NCBI RefSeq assembly: GCF_024498175.1
Contig: NZ_CP101823.1
Span: 434,001 to 498,000 of the forward strand
DNA length: 64,000 bases
Direction: 5' to 3'
From: Haloplanus salinarum
GTDB taxonomy: Archaea > Halobacteriota > Halobacteria > Halobacteriales > Haloferacaceae
In this document: positions 45,630 to 54,135 of the stretch, one piece after another
Numbering within the stretch: the first letter of the stretch is position 1
How the letters are laid out: every line of letters begins with the position of its first letter
Position numbers and translations under genes: made by a program
The notes under the pieces: model-generated
Told to the model about the DNA's origin: nothing
The model's database searches: none
The model's input: only the letters and a program-made list of their open reading frames with translations

Positions 45630-46135
45630 CGCTCCGTCGGGCGGGTCGCGTTCCCCCTGCCCCGGCGCCGGCCGCCGTCCGTCTCCTCCCCGCCGCCGTC
45701 GACCCGTTCGTACGCCTCGAACACGACTTCGAGCGCCTCGACGGCGACCGCCGACCGCTCGGCGTCGAGGGTCGGCGCCTCGTACCGGGACGGCCACGCG
45801 CGGCCGAACTCCCACCGTGCGCCCGGGGCCCCCTCGCGGTCGAGGAGGACGACCGCGACGGAGCGACGCGCCGTCTCCACCTTCCCGTCCTCGACGAGGC
45901 GCCGCCATTCGGCGAGCGCGACGGAGTCCTCGGTGACCCCCGACTCCAGGACCAACGGCCGGAACTCGTTCAGCCCGGCGAGTTTCCGAGCCGTCGGCGG
46001 ATCGTTTCCCTCGCGGTACTCGACGACGCCCGTCGACGCCGACGGGAGGCGACAGACGTTGAACCCCGCTTTGGCGATCCCGTCGATCTCGACGAGAAAC
46101 CGGAACGAGCGAAACGGCCCGTGTCGGTCAGGCAT
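45626..46135 (-). CDS. Phage-tail-tube-like protein, second paralogue
   Basis: A 169-residue relative of the downstream gene. It starts FRSFRFLVEIDGIAKAGF, carries VVEYREGND and LNEFRPLVLESGVTEDSVAL in the tube-fold positions, then RRSVAVVLLDREG and VAVEALEVVFEAYERV, and ends in an Arg/Gly-rich basic tail. The ATG at 46135 is supported by a strong GGAGG Shine-Dalgarno a few nucleotides upstream. Its stop overlaps the next start (ATGA). In contractile injection systems, two or three tube paralogues commonly sit side by side, as here. Confidence 0.8.
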   Translation of the reverse strand: MPDRHGPFRSFRFLVEIDGIAKAGFNVCRLPSASTGVVEYREGNDPPTARKLAGLNEFRPLVLESGVTEDSVALAEWRRLVEDGKVETARRSVAVVLLDREGAPGARWEFGRAWPSRYEAPTLDAERSAVAVEALEVVFEAYERVDGGGEETDGGRRRGRGNATRPTER

Positions 46136-46226
46136 CGGCCCTCCGTGCGCTCCCGTGAGTGTTGGTATCGGTAGACATACGACAGCCACCCACACGTTCA
46201 CTGCTATTGAAGCTTTCCGCGAGGCC

Positions 46227-47822
46227 TCAGAGCCACCCGTCGAGGCGGTCGGCGAGCCGACAGGAGAGCGCCGCGATGGTGAGCGTCGGGTTCATCGCGC
46301 CGCCGGTGGGGAAGACGCTGCTGCCGGCGATCCAGAGGTTGTCGAGGTCGTGGGTCCGGCAGTCGGGCGCGACGACGCTCTCGGCGGGGTCGGTGCCCAT
46401 CCGCGTCGTCCCCATGTGGTGGAAGGCGGGGCCGGTCGCGTCGGGACCGACCACCCAGTCGATTTCGGCGTCGAGTTCCTCCAGGATGGCCACCTGCACC
46501 TCGTTCGCCCGCTCGATGGCCGCGCGGGTCCGCTGGCCGATCGACCACCGGACCTCGGGGACCGGGTTGCCGTGGTCGTCGGTCGTCGAGCGGTCGAGCG
46601 TGATCCGGTTCTCGGCGTCGGGGAACTGCTCGACGAGGCCGCCGACCGCGAGGTGGGTGCCGTAGGATTCCCGCAGCGATTCGAGGAGGGCGTCGCCCCA
46701 GTCGTCGGCGTCGAGCGCCTGGGTCACGGGCGAGGGGCCGGCGTAGTTGAGGAACTCCAGTTTGACGCCCGGGAGGGGGTCCGTACCGTCGTAGAGGGCG
46801 TGACACTCGGTGGTGTTGAACCCCACGTGGTTCTGCCGAGTTTCGCGGTCGATCCGGCCGCCGGCGCCGGCGAAGCAGTGGTCCATGAAGTACCGCCCGA
46901 CGAGACCCGAGGAGTTGGCGAGGCCGTCGGGGTAGGACTCGGAGGCCGAGAGCAGGAGGAGGCGGACGTTCTCGACGCCGCCGCAGGCGAGGACGACCGC
47001 CCGGGCGTCCTGTCGGTGTTCGGTCCCGTCCGGGGTGGCGTAGACGGCGGCCTCGACACGCTCCCCGGCGTCGTCGTGGACGAGTCGCTGAACCGGCGCG
47101 CGGTCGATCACCCGGGCGCCGGCCGCCTCCGCGCGGGCGACGTGGCGCTCGGCGGTGTATTTCGCGCCCGAGGGACAGACCGGCTTGCAGGTGCCGTAGC
47201 CGACACACGCCGACGCGCCGTCGTAGGGTTCGGAGTTGCGGGCGTTCGGCACCGAGTGGGTGGGGAGGCCGAGCGACTCACAGGCCTCGGCGAAGATGGC
47301 GTCGCTGTGGGAGGGCGGGAACGCGGGGAGGGGGAACGGCTCCTCGCGGGGCGGGGCGAAGGGGTTGTCGTCGGCGCCGGCCACGCCGAGTTCGCGTTCG
47401 GCCTCGGCGTAGTGCGGGCGCAGGTCGGCGTAGTCGAGGGGCCAGTCGGCCCCGACGCCGTGTCGGGACCGCATCGCGAAGTCGCGTTCGTGCAGGCGCA
47501 TCACCATCCCCTGCCAGTGGAGCGTCGACCCGCCGACGCCTTTCACCCGCGCAGCGTTCAGCGGGTAGTCCCGCGGCCCCTCGGTGGCGTAGGCGTCGCG
47601 CTCCCCGCCCATGCCCCAGAGCCCCTCGACGCCGGGTCGCAGGTGGGCGTCGAGTTGCTCCTCGCGGTCCGCGAGGTCGAACCGCGGTCCGGCGTCGAGG
47701 ACGACGACGTCGTGGCCCGCCTCCGCGAGGCGGGCGGCGACGATGGCGCCCGCGGGGCCGGCGCCGACGACGCAGGCGTCCGCGCGCGGCGCTGGCGTTC
47801 GATCGGCCGCCGCGTCAGCCAT
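46227..47822 (-). CDS. GMC-family FAD oxidoreductase (gluconate/alcohol dehydrogenase large-subunit type)
   Basis: A 531-residue flavoprotein. The FAD-binding GAGPAGAIVAARLAEAG starts at residue ~20; GVGGSTLHWQGMVMRL and a Cys-rich CVGYGTCKPVCPSGAK follow. The C-terminal FHHMGTTRMG and NPTLTIAALSCRLADRL complete the GMC pattern with the catalytic His region. It should oxidise an alcohol or polyol, passing electrons to a membrane acceptor. It has no signal peptide of its own. Its start lies 8 nt inside the small-subunit gene, which has a Tat signal, so export as a pair is likely. Confidence 0.9.
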   Translation of the reverse strand: MADAAADRTPAPRADACVVGAGPAGAIVAARLAEAGHDVVVLDAGPRFDLADREEQLDAHLRPGVEGLWGMGGERDAYATEGPRDYPLNAARVKGVGGSTLHWQGMVMRLHERDFAMRSRHGVGADWPLDYADLRPHYAEAERELGVAGADDNPFAPPREEPFPLPAFPPSHSDAIFAEACESLGLPTHSVPNARNSEPYDGASACVGYGTCKPVCPSGAKYTAERHVARAEAAGARVIDRAPVQRLVHDDAGERVEAAVYATPDGTEHRQDARAVVLACGGVENVRLLLLSASESYPDGLANSSGLVGRYFMDHCFAGAGGRIDRETRQNHVGFNTTECHALYDGTDPLPGVKLEFLNYAGPSPVTQALDADDWGDALLESLRESYGTHLAVGGLVEQFPDAENRITLDRSTTDDHGNPVPEVRWSIGQRTRAAIERANEVQVAILEELDAEIDWVVGPDATGPAFHHMGTTRMGTDPAESVVAPDCRTHDLDNLWIAGSSVFPTGGAMNPTLTIAALSCRLADRLDGWL

Positions 47823-48366
47823 GGTCCTCCATCCCGGCCCGGCGGTAGCTCTCGGTTCCGCCGGGGTGACCGATCGGGTTCTCGATGCCGACCAGTCGAC
47901 CGCCGGTGGGCGACGCGTAGAAGGCATAGAGCAGTTCGTTGACGACGTAGAAGCGAACCCGGCCGGGGATCCCGCCGTTCGGGTCCGGATCGCTCGCGTC
48001 GACCCGGAGGTCCCTGAGCATGCCGTCGAGGGTCCCGGGGTCGAGTTCCGTCAGGGGCGTGTCGAACCAGTCGCGGGCCGTGGCGTCCAGTTCCGCGGCC
48101 GCGTCCACCACGCCGGCCCGTCGTTCGTCGTCGTCGGCCACCCGGCCGGATACGTACGTCTCGACGAAGTCGTCGACGCCCGTCGCGGCGTCGGGATACA
48201 CCACCTCCGCGACGGCGACGAGCGTCGCGAGGGCGTCCTCGGGGACGTCGGCGTCGGCGGCCGTCGCATCCGCGGACTGATCGTCGTCGAGGAGCGTGCG
48301 TCCGACGGCGACCGCTCCGCCGGTCGCCGCCAGCGCCGCGACCGCGTCCCGCCTGGTCAGGTCCAT
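47815..48366 (-). CDS. Gluconate 2-dehydrogenase subunit 3-like protein, Tat-exported
   Basis: A 183-residue small subunit. The N-terminus is a twin-arginine signal (LTRRDAVAALAATGGAVAV). The mature part resembles the gluconate 2-dehydrogenase subunit 3 family with ALATLVAVAEVVYPD, GVDDFVETYVSGR and the C-terminal FYVVNELLYAFYASPTGG. It probably chaperones or carries the GMC flavoprotein across the membrane. It overlaps that gene by 8 nt. Upstream lies a short AT-rich spacer (48367-48400) that may hold the promoter. Confidence 0.87.
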   Translation of the reverse strand: MDLTRRDAVAALAATGGAVAVGRTLLDDDQSADATAADADVPEDALATLVAVAEVVYPDAATGVDDFVETYVSGRVADDDERRAGVVDAAAELDATARDWFDTPLTELDPGTLDGMLRDLRVDASDPDPNGGIPGRVRFYVVNELLYAFYASPTGGRLVGIENPIGHPGGTESYRRAGMEDHG

Positions 48367-48427
48367 CGGGACGGGAATTAGGCAGGCCTAAATTTATGGC
48401 TTGCCTTCCACTCTCGCGGACTGTGGC

Positions 48428-49159
48428 TCAGTCCCGTCGAACGGTAAACGAGAGGGTTTCGACGCCCTCGACCTCGACTTCCACCTCGTCGCCGTCGGCG
48501 AGGCCGCCGACGCCCGAGGGGGTCCCCGTCGAGATAACGTCGCCCGGTTCGAGGGTCATGTACGTCGAGATCTCCTCGATCAGCTCCGGCACCGTGAAGA
48601 TGAGCTGTGAGATGTCGGAGTCCTGTTTCGTCTCGCCGTTGACACGGAGTTTCACCTCGGCTTCCTCTGGCAGGTGTTCGGGGTCGGCCACCACGGGGCC
48701 GAGCGGGGCGCCGCCGTCGAAGGCCTTGCCGCGCACCCAGTTTTGCTCCTGGCGCTGGTCGTCGCGGTTGGAGATATCACAGACGACGGTGTACCCCGCG
48801 ATCACCGACTCGGCGTCGGCGGCGTCGACGTTCCGGCACTGCTCGCCGATGACGACGCCGAGTTCGGCCTCCCAGTCCACCTGCTCTTTGCCCGCGGGCA
48901 GGGTGATCGTATCGCCGTGGGCGGCCACGGTGTTCGGGGGCTTCAGGAAGAGCATCGGTCGGTCCGGGATCTCCATCCCCGTCTCCTCGGCGTGATCGGC
49001 GTAGTTGAGTCCGATACAGACGATCTTCGACGGTTCGCAGGGCGGGAGGACGTCGACCTCGTCGAGGGCGTAGGTTTCGTCGGCGAAGCTGACCGCGTCG
49101 CCGTGCCACTCGCCGGTGCGGACCATCCCTGCGGGGTCGCGGAATCTGACCTGTCGCAT
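48428..49159 (-). CDS. Fumarylacetoacetate hydrolase (FAH) family protein
   Basis: A 243-residue FAH-domain enzyme. It shows [15 protein letters not shown] near residue 48, the metal-binding carboxylates in [11 protein letters not shown], then SNRDDQ, and TPSGVG near the C-terminus. Members are hydrolases, decarboxylases or isomerases acting on 2-oxo acids such as acylpyruvates and oxaloacetate, with a divalent metal. The substrate here is not clear. The ATG at 49159 gives the standard start (MRQVRFRD). It is divergent from the MBL hydrolase gene. Confidence 0.9.
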   Translation of the reverse strand: MRQVRFRDPAGMVRTGEWHGDAVSFADETYALDEVDVLPPCEPSKIVCIGLNYADHAEETGMEIPDRPMLFLKPPNTVAAHGDTITLPAGKEQVDWEAELGVVIGEQCRNVDAADAESVIAGYTVVCDISNRDDQRQEQNWVRGKAFDGGAPLGPVVADPEHLPEEAEVKLRVNGETKQDSDISQLIFTVPELIEEISTYMTLEPGDVISTGTPSGVGGLADGDEVEVEVEGVETLSFTVRRD

Positions 49160-49248
49160 GGAGGGCGCTCGCCGGCCGACGGAATAAGCCTTCCCCGTTC
49201 GATCGGTGGGTAAGATTGACGGTCGCTTCCCGACAACTCCCCGACGCA

Positions 49249-49983
49249 ATGGAACTCACTTGGCACGGCCACTCCACGTGGTACGTCACGGTCGACGACA
49301 CGTCGCTGTTGATCGACCCCTTCTTCGACAACCCGCACACGTCGCTCGATCCGGCCGACGTCCCGGCACCCGACTACGTCCTGTTGACCCACGGCCACGC
49401 CGACCACGTCGCCGACGTGGGCGCGTTCCCGGACGCGACGGTCGTCGGAACGCCGGAGCTGACCGGCTGGGTCGCCGACGAACACGGCGCCGGGGACACG
49501 ATCGGGATGAACCTCGGCGGCACCGTCGAGTGTGGCGACGCCTACGTGACGATGCACCGCGCGGATCACACCAACGGGATGATGACCGACTACGAGTACA
49601 GCGCCGGCACCCCAGCCGGGTACGTCGTCGGCGACACCGAGCCGACCCAGGAGACCGACGAGGACGCCTTCGCGTTCTACCACGCGGGCGACACCGGCCT
49701 GATGACCGAGATGCGCGACGTGATCGGGCCGTTCCTCGAACCCGACGCCGCGGCCCTGCCGGTGGGCGATCACTTCACGATGGGCCCGTCACAGGGCGCC
49801 ATCGCCGCCGACTGGCTCGACGTGGACCACGTCTTCCCGATGCATTACGACACCTTCCCGCCGATCGAGATCGACGTGAGCCGGTTCGAGCGCGAGGTCG
49901 CGGCGACCGGCTCCGACGCCGACGTCCACGTCCTCGACGGCGACGAGAGTCACACGTTCGAACGGCCGTACGGCGACGGGTGA
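49249..49983 (+). CDS. MBL-fold metal-dependent hydrolase (UPF0173 type)
   Basis: A 244-residue metallo-beta-lactamase-fold protein starting [11 protein letters not shown]. The metal-binding [10 protein letters not shown] is near residue 50, with further ligands in the HRADHTNG region, HAGDTGLM and the C-terminal FPMHYDTFP. The overall pattern fits the UPF0173/YtxP-like group whose substrates are unknown. It is divergent from the FAH gene, with a 90-bp promoter region between. Confidence 0.88.
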   Translation: MELTWHGHSTWYVTVDDTSLLIDPFFDNPHTSLDPADVPAPDYVLLTHGHADHVADVGAFPDATVVGTPELTGWVADEHGAGDTIGMNLGGTVECGDAYVTMHRADHTNGMMTDYEYSAGTPAGYVVGDTEPTQETDEDAFAFYHAGDTGLMTEMRDVIGPFLEPDAAALPVGDHFTMGPSQGAIAADWLDVDHVFPMHYDTFPPIEIDVSRFEREVAATGSDADVHVLDGDESHTFERPYGDG

Positions 49984-50044
49984 GCCCCGCCCGGATCCGG
50001 GGAGGGATAGTATTTAGACGCGGCGGCGCCTTTCGGGCGGTGGC

Positions 50045-50443
50045 ATGAGCGATATCGAGACCATCACCGTCAGCGAGGAGGGCTTCGCCTGCGTCAACCA
50101 AGTCGGCGACTTCGAGTTCACCGTCGACGCGACCGACGAGGAGGGGCCGAACCCGAACGCGGCGCTCGTGGCGACGTACGCCTCCTGTTTCCTGCCCGCG
50201 TTCCGCGTGGGCAGCCAGCAGCGGGATCACGACGACCTAGGCAAGATCCAGATCGACGCGGACGCCGAACTGGACGACGAGGACGACCTCGCGTCCATCG
50301 AATTTGCGGTCCACGTCGCCGCCGACCTCTCCGACGAGGAGTTCGACGAGATCGTCGCCCGCGCGGAGGACATCTGTCACGTCCACGCGGCGCTCCGAGA
50401 GGGCCTCCAAGCCGATATCGAAGTGTACGGCGACGCCTTCTGA
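50045..50443 (+). CDS. OsmC family protein
   Basis: A 132-residue OsmC/Ohr-fold protein. The two redox cysteines expected in the family are present: one in YASCFLPAFRVG (residue ~40) and one in AEDICHVHAALR (near 116). Members reduce organic hydroperoxides using these cysteines. An acidic loop DDEDDLASIEF is typical for a halophile. It appears to be a single gene downstream of the MBL hydrolase. Confidence 0.88.
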   Translation: MSDIETITVSEEGFACVNQVGDFEFTVDATDEEGPNPNAALVATYASCFLPAFRVGSQQRDHDDLGKIQIDADAELDDEDDLASIEFAVHVAADLSDEEFDEIVARAEDICHVHAALREGLQADIEVYGDAF

Positions 50444-50490
50444 ACGGCGCCGCCGCTGGCCGTACGGTGTGGTGACGCGGAGGAGTTCCG

Positions 50491-50634
50491 TCAGCGGCGG
50501 TACCAGCGGTAGCTCATCGCGCGCCCGTCGACGATCACGACCTCCCGATCGTTCGTCGCCGGCGGGCGTTCGGTATCGTCGTCATCGTCGTCCGGCCGCT
50601 CCCGGAAGACGTACGGGCTGTCGTTCGGTGGCAT
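50491..50634 (-). CDS. Small Asp-rich protein, probably leaderless
   Basis: A 47-residue protein from an ATG at 50634: an Asp run (six in a row, residues ~15-20) followed by REVVIVDGRAMSYRWYRR. A TTTATTTG element about 27 nt upstream on the minus strand fits a leaderless haloarchaeal promoter and supports this start over a longer form. There is no known family. The tail ends in aromatic and basic residues; the function is unknown. Confidence 0.5.
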   Translation of the reverse strand: MPPNDSPYVFRERPDDDDDDTERPPATNDREVVIVDGRAMSYRWYRR

Positions 50635-50773
50635 ATGTCGTGGTAACGTGCCACACGCAAATAAAGCTGCGTCAGACACGGCGCGAATCGCCCGTTTCGG
50701 CGCCCGCCGAGACCGCGGGTCGACGACGGCTCCGTCGCCCGGCGGGCGTCGAATCGTCGCTTCCGGGTCCGCA

Positions 50774-51556
50774 TCAGCCGAGGATCCGGTCGACGTCGGC
50801 CAGCGAGTCGAGGACGTAATCCGGCGAGACGTCGCTCTCGGCGATGTCGTCGTCGTCGCTGACGCCGGTGCGGACGAGCGCCGTGGTCATGCCCGCACGC
50901 TCGCCGAGGGCGATGTCGGTGTCGAGGCGGTCGCCGACGACCAGACACGACGAGGGCGACACTCCGAGGCTGTCGCGGACGATGCGAAGCGCCGGCTCGG
51001 AGGGCTTGCCGAGGACCACGTCCGGTTCGCGGCCGACGACGCCGGCGACGGCGTTGATGATGGCACCCGACCCGGGGAGGTCGCCGCCGGCCGCGGGGAT
51101 CAGCATGTCCGGATCGGTGCCGACGAGTGGCACGTCGTCGTCCTCGCAGGCCCGGAGCGCGGCACAGAGGCGGTCGTAGTCGAACGACCGATCGATCGAG
51201 AGGACGACGGTCTCGGCGCGGGAGGCCTCGTCGACGACGGTCAGTCCTGCGTCGGTCAACTGCTCGACGAGCGCCGGTTCGCCGACGACGAAGAGCGCGT
51301 CGTCGGCGTGGCGGTCGGTGAGGTAGGTGGTCGTGACCGTCCCGGCAGTGACGATCTCGTCGGCGTCGACGTCGAACCCCGCCCGACCCAGGCGTTCGGC
51401 GTACGCCGGCGGCCGCTTCGTCGGATTGTTCGAGACGAACAGCCGCCGACAGCCCGCGGCGGCCAGTCGGTCGAGGCCCTCCGCCGCGCCGGGGATCGGC
51501 TCGTCGCCGCGCACCACGGTCCCGTCCACGTCGAGGACGACGCCACGATAGGTCAT
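50774..51556 (-). CDS. HAD-IIA phosphatase (NagD-like)
   Basis: A 260-residue HAD phosphatase with motif I VVLDVDGTVV, motif II SNNPTKRP, motif III in GKPSEP and motif IV VGDRLDTDIALG. A C2-type cap is inserted between motifs II and III. The family dephosphorylates small substrates such as sugar phosphates, nucleotides or phosphoglycolate; haloarchaeal members are of unknown specificity. The ATG at 51556 is at the canonical first strand. It is divergent from the surface-protein gene. Confidence 0.9.
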   Translation of the reverse strand: MTYRGVVLDVDGTVVRGDEPIPGAAEGLDRLAAAGCRRLFVSNNPTKRPPAYAERLGRAGFDVDADEIVTAGTVTTTYLTDRHADDALFVVGEPALVEQLTDAGLTVVDEASRAETVVLSIDRSFDYDRLCAALRACEDDDVPLVGTDPDMLIPAAGGDLPGSGAIINAVAGVVGREPDVVLGKPSEPALRIVRDSLGVSPSSCLVVGDRLDTDIALGERAGMTTALVRTGVSDDDDIAESDVSPDYVLDSLADVDRILG

Positions 51557-51716
51557 CACGCGGGGTTGGAACCCGAGGCAGTTGAACTTCGCGCTCGGCC
51601 TGAACGCCGTTAACGATCCGTTAGGTGTCACAAGGCGTCATTAGCTAATGGGATACCCCTAGTGGACTGGCGTAACCAGAAGGGACGACCGATCGTCCCG
51701 ATCCGGGAGAGCAATC

Positions 51717-53303
51717 ATGGACGGTAACTTCGAACTCACGAGACGGCGGGCCCTCGCGGCCATCGGAAGTATCGGCGTCGCGTCGGCGGGCGCCGGTTTG
51801 GGAACGAGCGCGTACTTCAGCGATCAGGAGACGTTCGAGAACAACCAGCTCACCGCGGGAACGCTGGACATGAAGGTGGCGGCGACCGAGCACTACTCGG
51901 ACTGGTCCCCCGACGAGGCGGAGTACGCCGGGATGGCGTCCGACGAGGCAGCGACGGACATTCGCCTCCCACCGGGTGGGGACCAAGCCGACGCCCGGGA
52001 CATCGCGATCGACGTCGACGGCGACAACTACGCGAACTTCTTCGACGCCATCTCGACCGACGGGGACGGCGACCCGTACAACCGTGTCAACGGCGGCGTG
52101 TCGGCGGCGACCGACGGCCTCTGTGGCACCGAGAGCGACGCCGACGGCCCGGTGATCATCGACATCTCGGACGTGAAGCCCGGTGACTTCGGGGGCGCGC
52201 AGTTCGCGTTCGAGCTGTGTGACAACCCCGGATACGTCTGGCTCACCGGTGGGCTGGACTCGGCGAACGAGAACGGCGTCACCGAACCGGAGGCCGACGA
52301 CCCCGACGAGGAGAGCGGCGTCGTCGAACTCCTCGACGCGATTCAGGTGACCTATAGCGTCGGCCCGATCAACGGCGACCCGTCGGGCTTCGAGGACACC
52401 GACGCGGGCTTCCAGCCCGTCGAACAGTACACTCTCCGCGAGTTCTTGGCGACCCTCGACGGCGACGGCATCGCGCTGGACGGGGATATCGACGCCGAGG
52501 TCGGCGGCGGGACCGGCGAGCAAGGCTGTTTCGCCGGCAGCCTCGACGACGGATCGGCGGTTCACCAAGTGAGCGTCGTCTGGTGGCTGCCGATCGACCA
52601 CGGCAATCAGGTGCAGTCCGACTCCGCGACCTTCGAACTGGGCTTCTACACCGAGCAGTGCCGCCACAACGCGGGCGAAACCGACCTCGTCGCGTACTAC
52701 CCGTTCGAGAACAGCGCCGACGACCTGAGCGGGAACGGGTACGACGGGTCGAACAGCGGCGACGTGTCGTACACGAGCGGGCAGGTCGGACGGGCGGCGT
52801 CGTTCGATGACGGAGACGCCGTTACAGTCACCCATGACGGATCGCTCACCGACCTCGCGGACTTTACCGCGTCGGCGTGGTTCCGATCGACAGAAGACGG
52901 TCGGAGGGATCAGGTCGTGTTCGGAATCCGGCAGGGATACGAAATCGTCTTCGATTCGGCCGGAGGACGAACTTCGTCCGACAATTCGCTATGGTGGGCC
53001 ATCGATAACGGTACCGGCGACTGGGCCGTCAACGACACCGGTGCGGGCCCCCTCACGCTCGGCGAGTGGCATCACGCTGTACTCGTACAGGATACCGATG
53101 ACGACGAGGTTCGAGTCTACGTCGACGGGTCACTAATCGTCACCGACGATGGGACTGGGGCGGTCAACTCGACGACGGGTGATCTCGGGATCGGATCTCG
53201 CGGCGATGGGTTCGGGCAGTTCGTGGGCGATGTCGATGACGTCCGCATCTACTCCCGGGCCCTCTCGGCGAGCGAGGTGCAGTCCATCTACGATTCGGCC
53301 TGA
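51717..53303 (+). CDS. SipW-class exported protein with C-terminal LamG domain
   Basis: A 528-residue surface protein. The N-terminus has RRRALAAIGSIGVASAGAGLGTSAYFSD, resembling the signal of TasA/CalY-like proteins cleaved by SipW peptidases. The first half (residues ~30-315) is a Cys-containing acidic beta-rich domain with NNQLTAGTLDMKV, ICDI-like ISDVKPGDFG and Cys-bearing segments. From about residue 325 a LamG/concanavalin-like domain begins (DLVAYYPFENSADDLSGNGYDG and DDVRIYSRALSASEVQSIYD at the end). LamG domains bind glycans or protein partners. It is probably a secreted filament or adhesin component, but no partner signal peptidase is adjacent. Confidence 0.83.
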   Translation: MDGNFELTRRRALAAIGSIGVASAGAGLGTSAYFSDQETFENNQLTAGTLDMKVAATEHYSDWSPDEAEYAGMASDEAATDIRLPPGGDQADARDIAIDVDGDNYANFFDAISTDGDGDPYNRVNGGVSAATDGLCGTESDADGPVIIDISDVKPGDFGGAQFAFELCDNPGYVWLTGGLDSANENGVTEPEADDPDEESGVVELLDAIQVTYSVGPINGDPSGFEDTDAGFQPVEQYTLREFLATLDGDGIALDGDIDAEVGGGTGEQGCFAGSLDDGSAVHQVSVVWWLPIDHGNQVQSDSATFELGFYTEQCRHNAGETDLVAYYPFENSADDLSGNGYDGSNSGDVSYTSGQVGRAASFDDGDAVTVTHDGSLTDLADFTASAWFRSTEDGRRDQVVFGIRQGYEIVFDSAGGRTSSDNSLWWAIDNGTGDWAVNDTGAGPLTLGEWHHAVLVQDTDDDEVRVYVDGSLIVTDDGTGAVNSTTGDLGIGSRGDGFGQFVGDVDDVRIYSRALSASEVQSIYDSA

Positions 53304-53357
53304 CCCCCCCTCACGGAACCAAAGAGCCATTTGGACGCCGCCCTACCTTCCGGTACC

Positions 53358-54134
53358 GTGACGAACACGCAGCTGACACTCGTTCAGATCGACAACTACG
53401 GGCCGTGGACGGTGACGCCGGAACCGCGCCGCGAGATGGACCTCCAGACGCTCCAGTCGCGCCTCTTCGCCGACATCGCGCAGTTCGTCGGCTACCGGGG
53501 CGGATACGCCTTCTTCACCCGATTCGACAACATGGTCGCGGTGACGAACGGCTTGGACGCGGCCGACCACGAACTCCTTCAGGAGTCGATGGGGAACCGC
53601 TATCCGGTCACTCTCAGCCTCGGCGTCGGCGTCGACCCGAACCCGGCAGTCGCGCTGGAGCGGGCGACCGAGGGCCTCCAGGGTGCCGGAAGCGCACAGG
53701 ACGGCGACCGGCGCGAGGTCCTCGTCGGCGAACCGATCGACGACGGGAGCGACGACGTATCCATCGCCCACTTCGACGTGAACGACGCGACCGAGAAGTA
53801 CACCGACCGACTCAACGAGTTCGACTCCTTCATCCAGATCGAACAGGGGTACGCGACGCTGATGCGCTACCTCCGCGAGGAACACGGTGGACTCTCCTTT
53901 TTCGTCGGCGGCGACAACATCATCGCCGTCACGCCCGAGATGACGTCCGACGACTACCGGAACGCCATCGACCACGTCGAGGAGGCCGTCGGCGTCGACC
54001 TCAAGGTCGGTGTCGGCCGTGGCGCCTCCGCTCACGAGGCGGGGATGGCGGCGAAACACGCCCTGGAGGAGTGTCGCCACCGTGGGACCGCGGTCGAGCG
54101 CGGCGACGTGACGGCGGACGGCGACGGCGAGTAG
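53358..54134 (+). CDS. GTP cyclohydrolase III
   Basis: A 258-residue archaeal GTP cyclohydrolase III made of two similar nucleotidyl-cyclase-like halves (about residues 1-125 and 135-245). It starts TNTQLTLVQIDNYGPWTVTPEPRR, has FFTRFDNMVAV in the first half and FFVGGDNIIAVTP in the second, the metal/nucleotide-binding site. It converts GTP to a formylated pyrimidine (FAPy) on the route to flavins or deazaflavins. Translation uses a GTG at 53358. It converges with the aminotransferase gene, stops separated by one base. Confidence 0.92.
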   Translation: MTNTQLTLVQIDNYGPWTVTPEPRREMDLQTLQSRLFADIAQFVGYRGGYAFFTRFDNMVAVTNGLDAADHELLQESMGNRYPVTLSLGVGVDPNPAVALERATEGLQGAGSAQDGDRREVLVGEPIDDGSDDVSIAHFDVNDATEKYTDRLNEFDSFIQIEQGYATLMRYLREEHGGLSFFVGGDNIIAVTPEMTSDDYRNAIDHVEEAVGVDLKVGVGRGASAHEAGMAAKHALEECRHRGTAVERGDVTADGDGE

Positions 54135-54135
54135 G

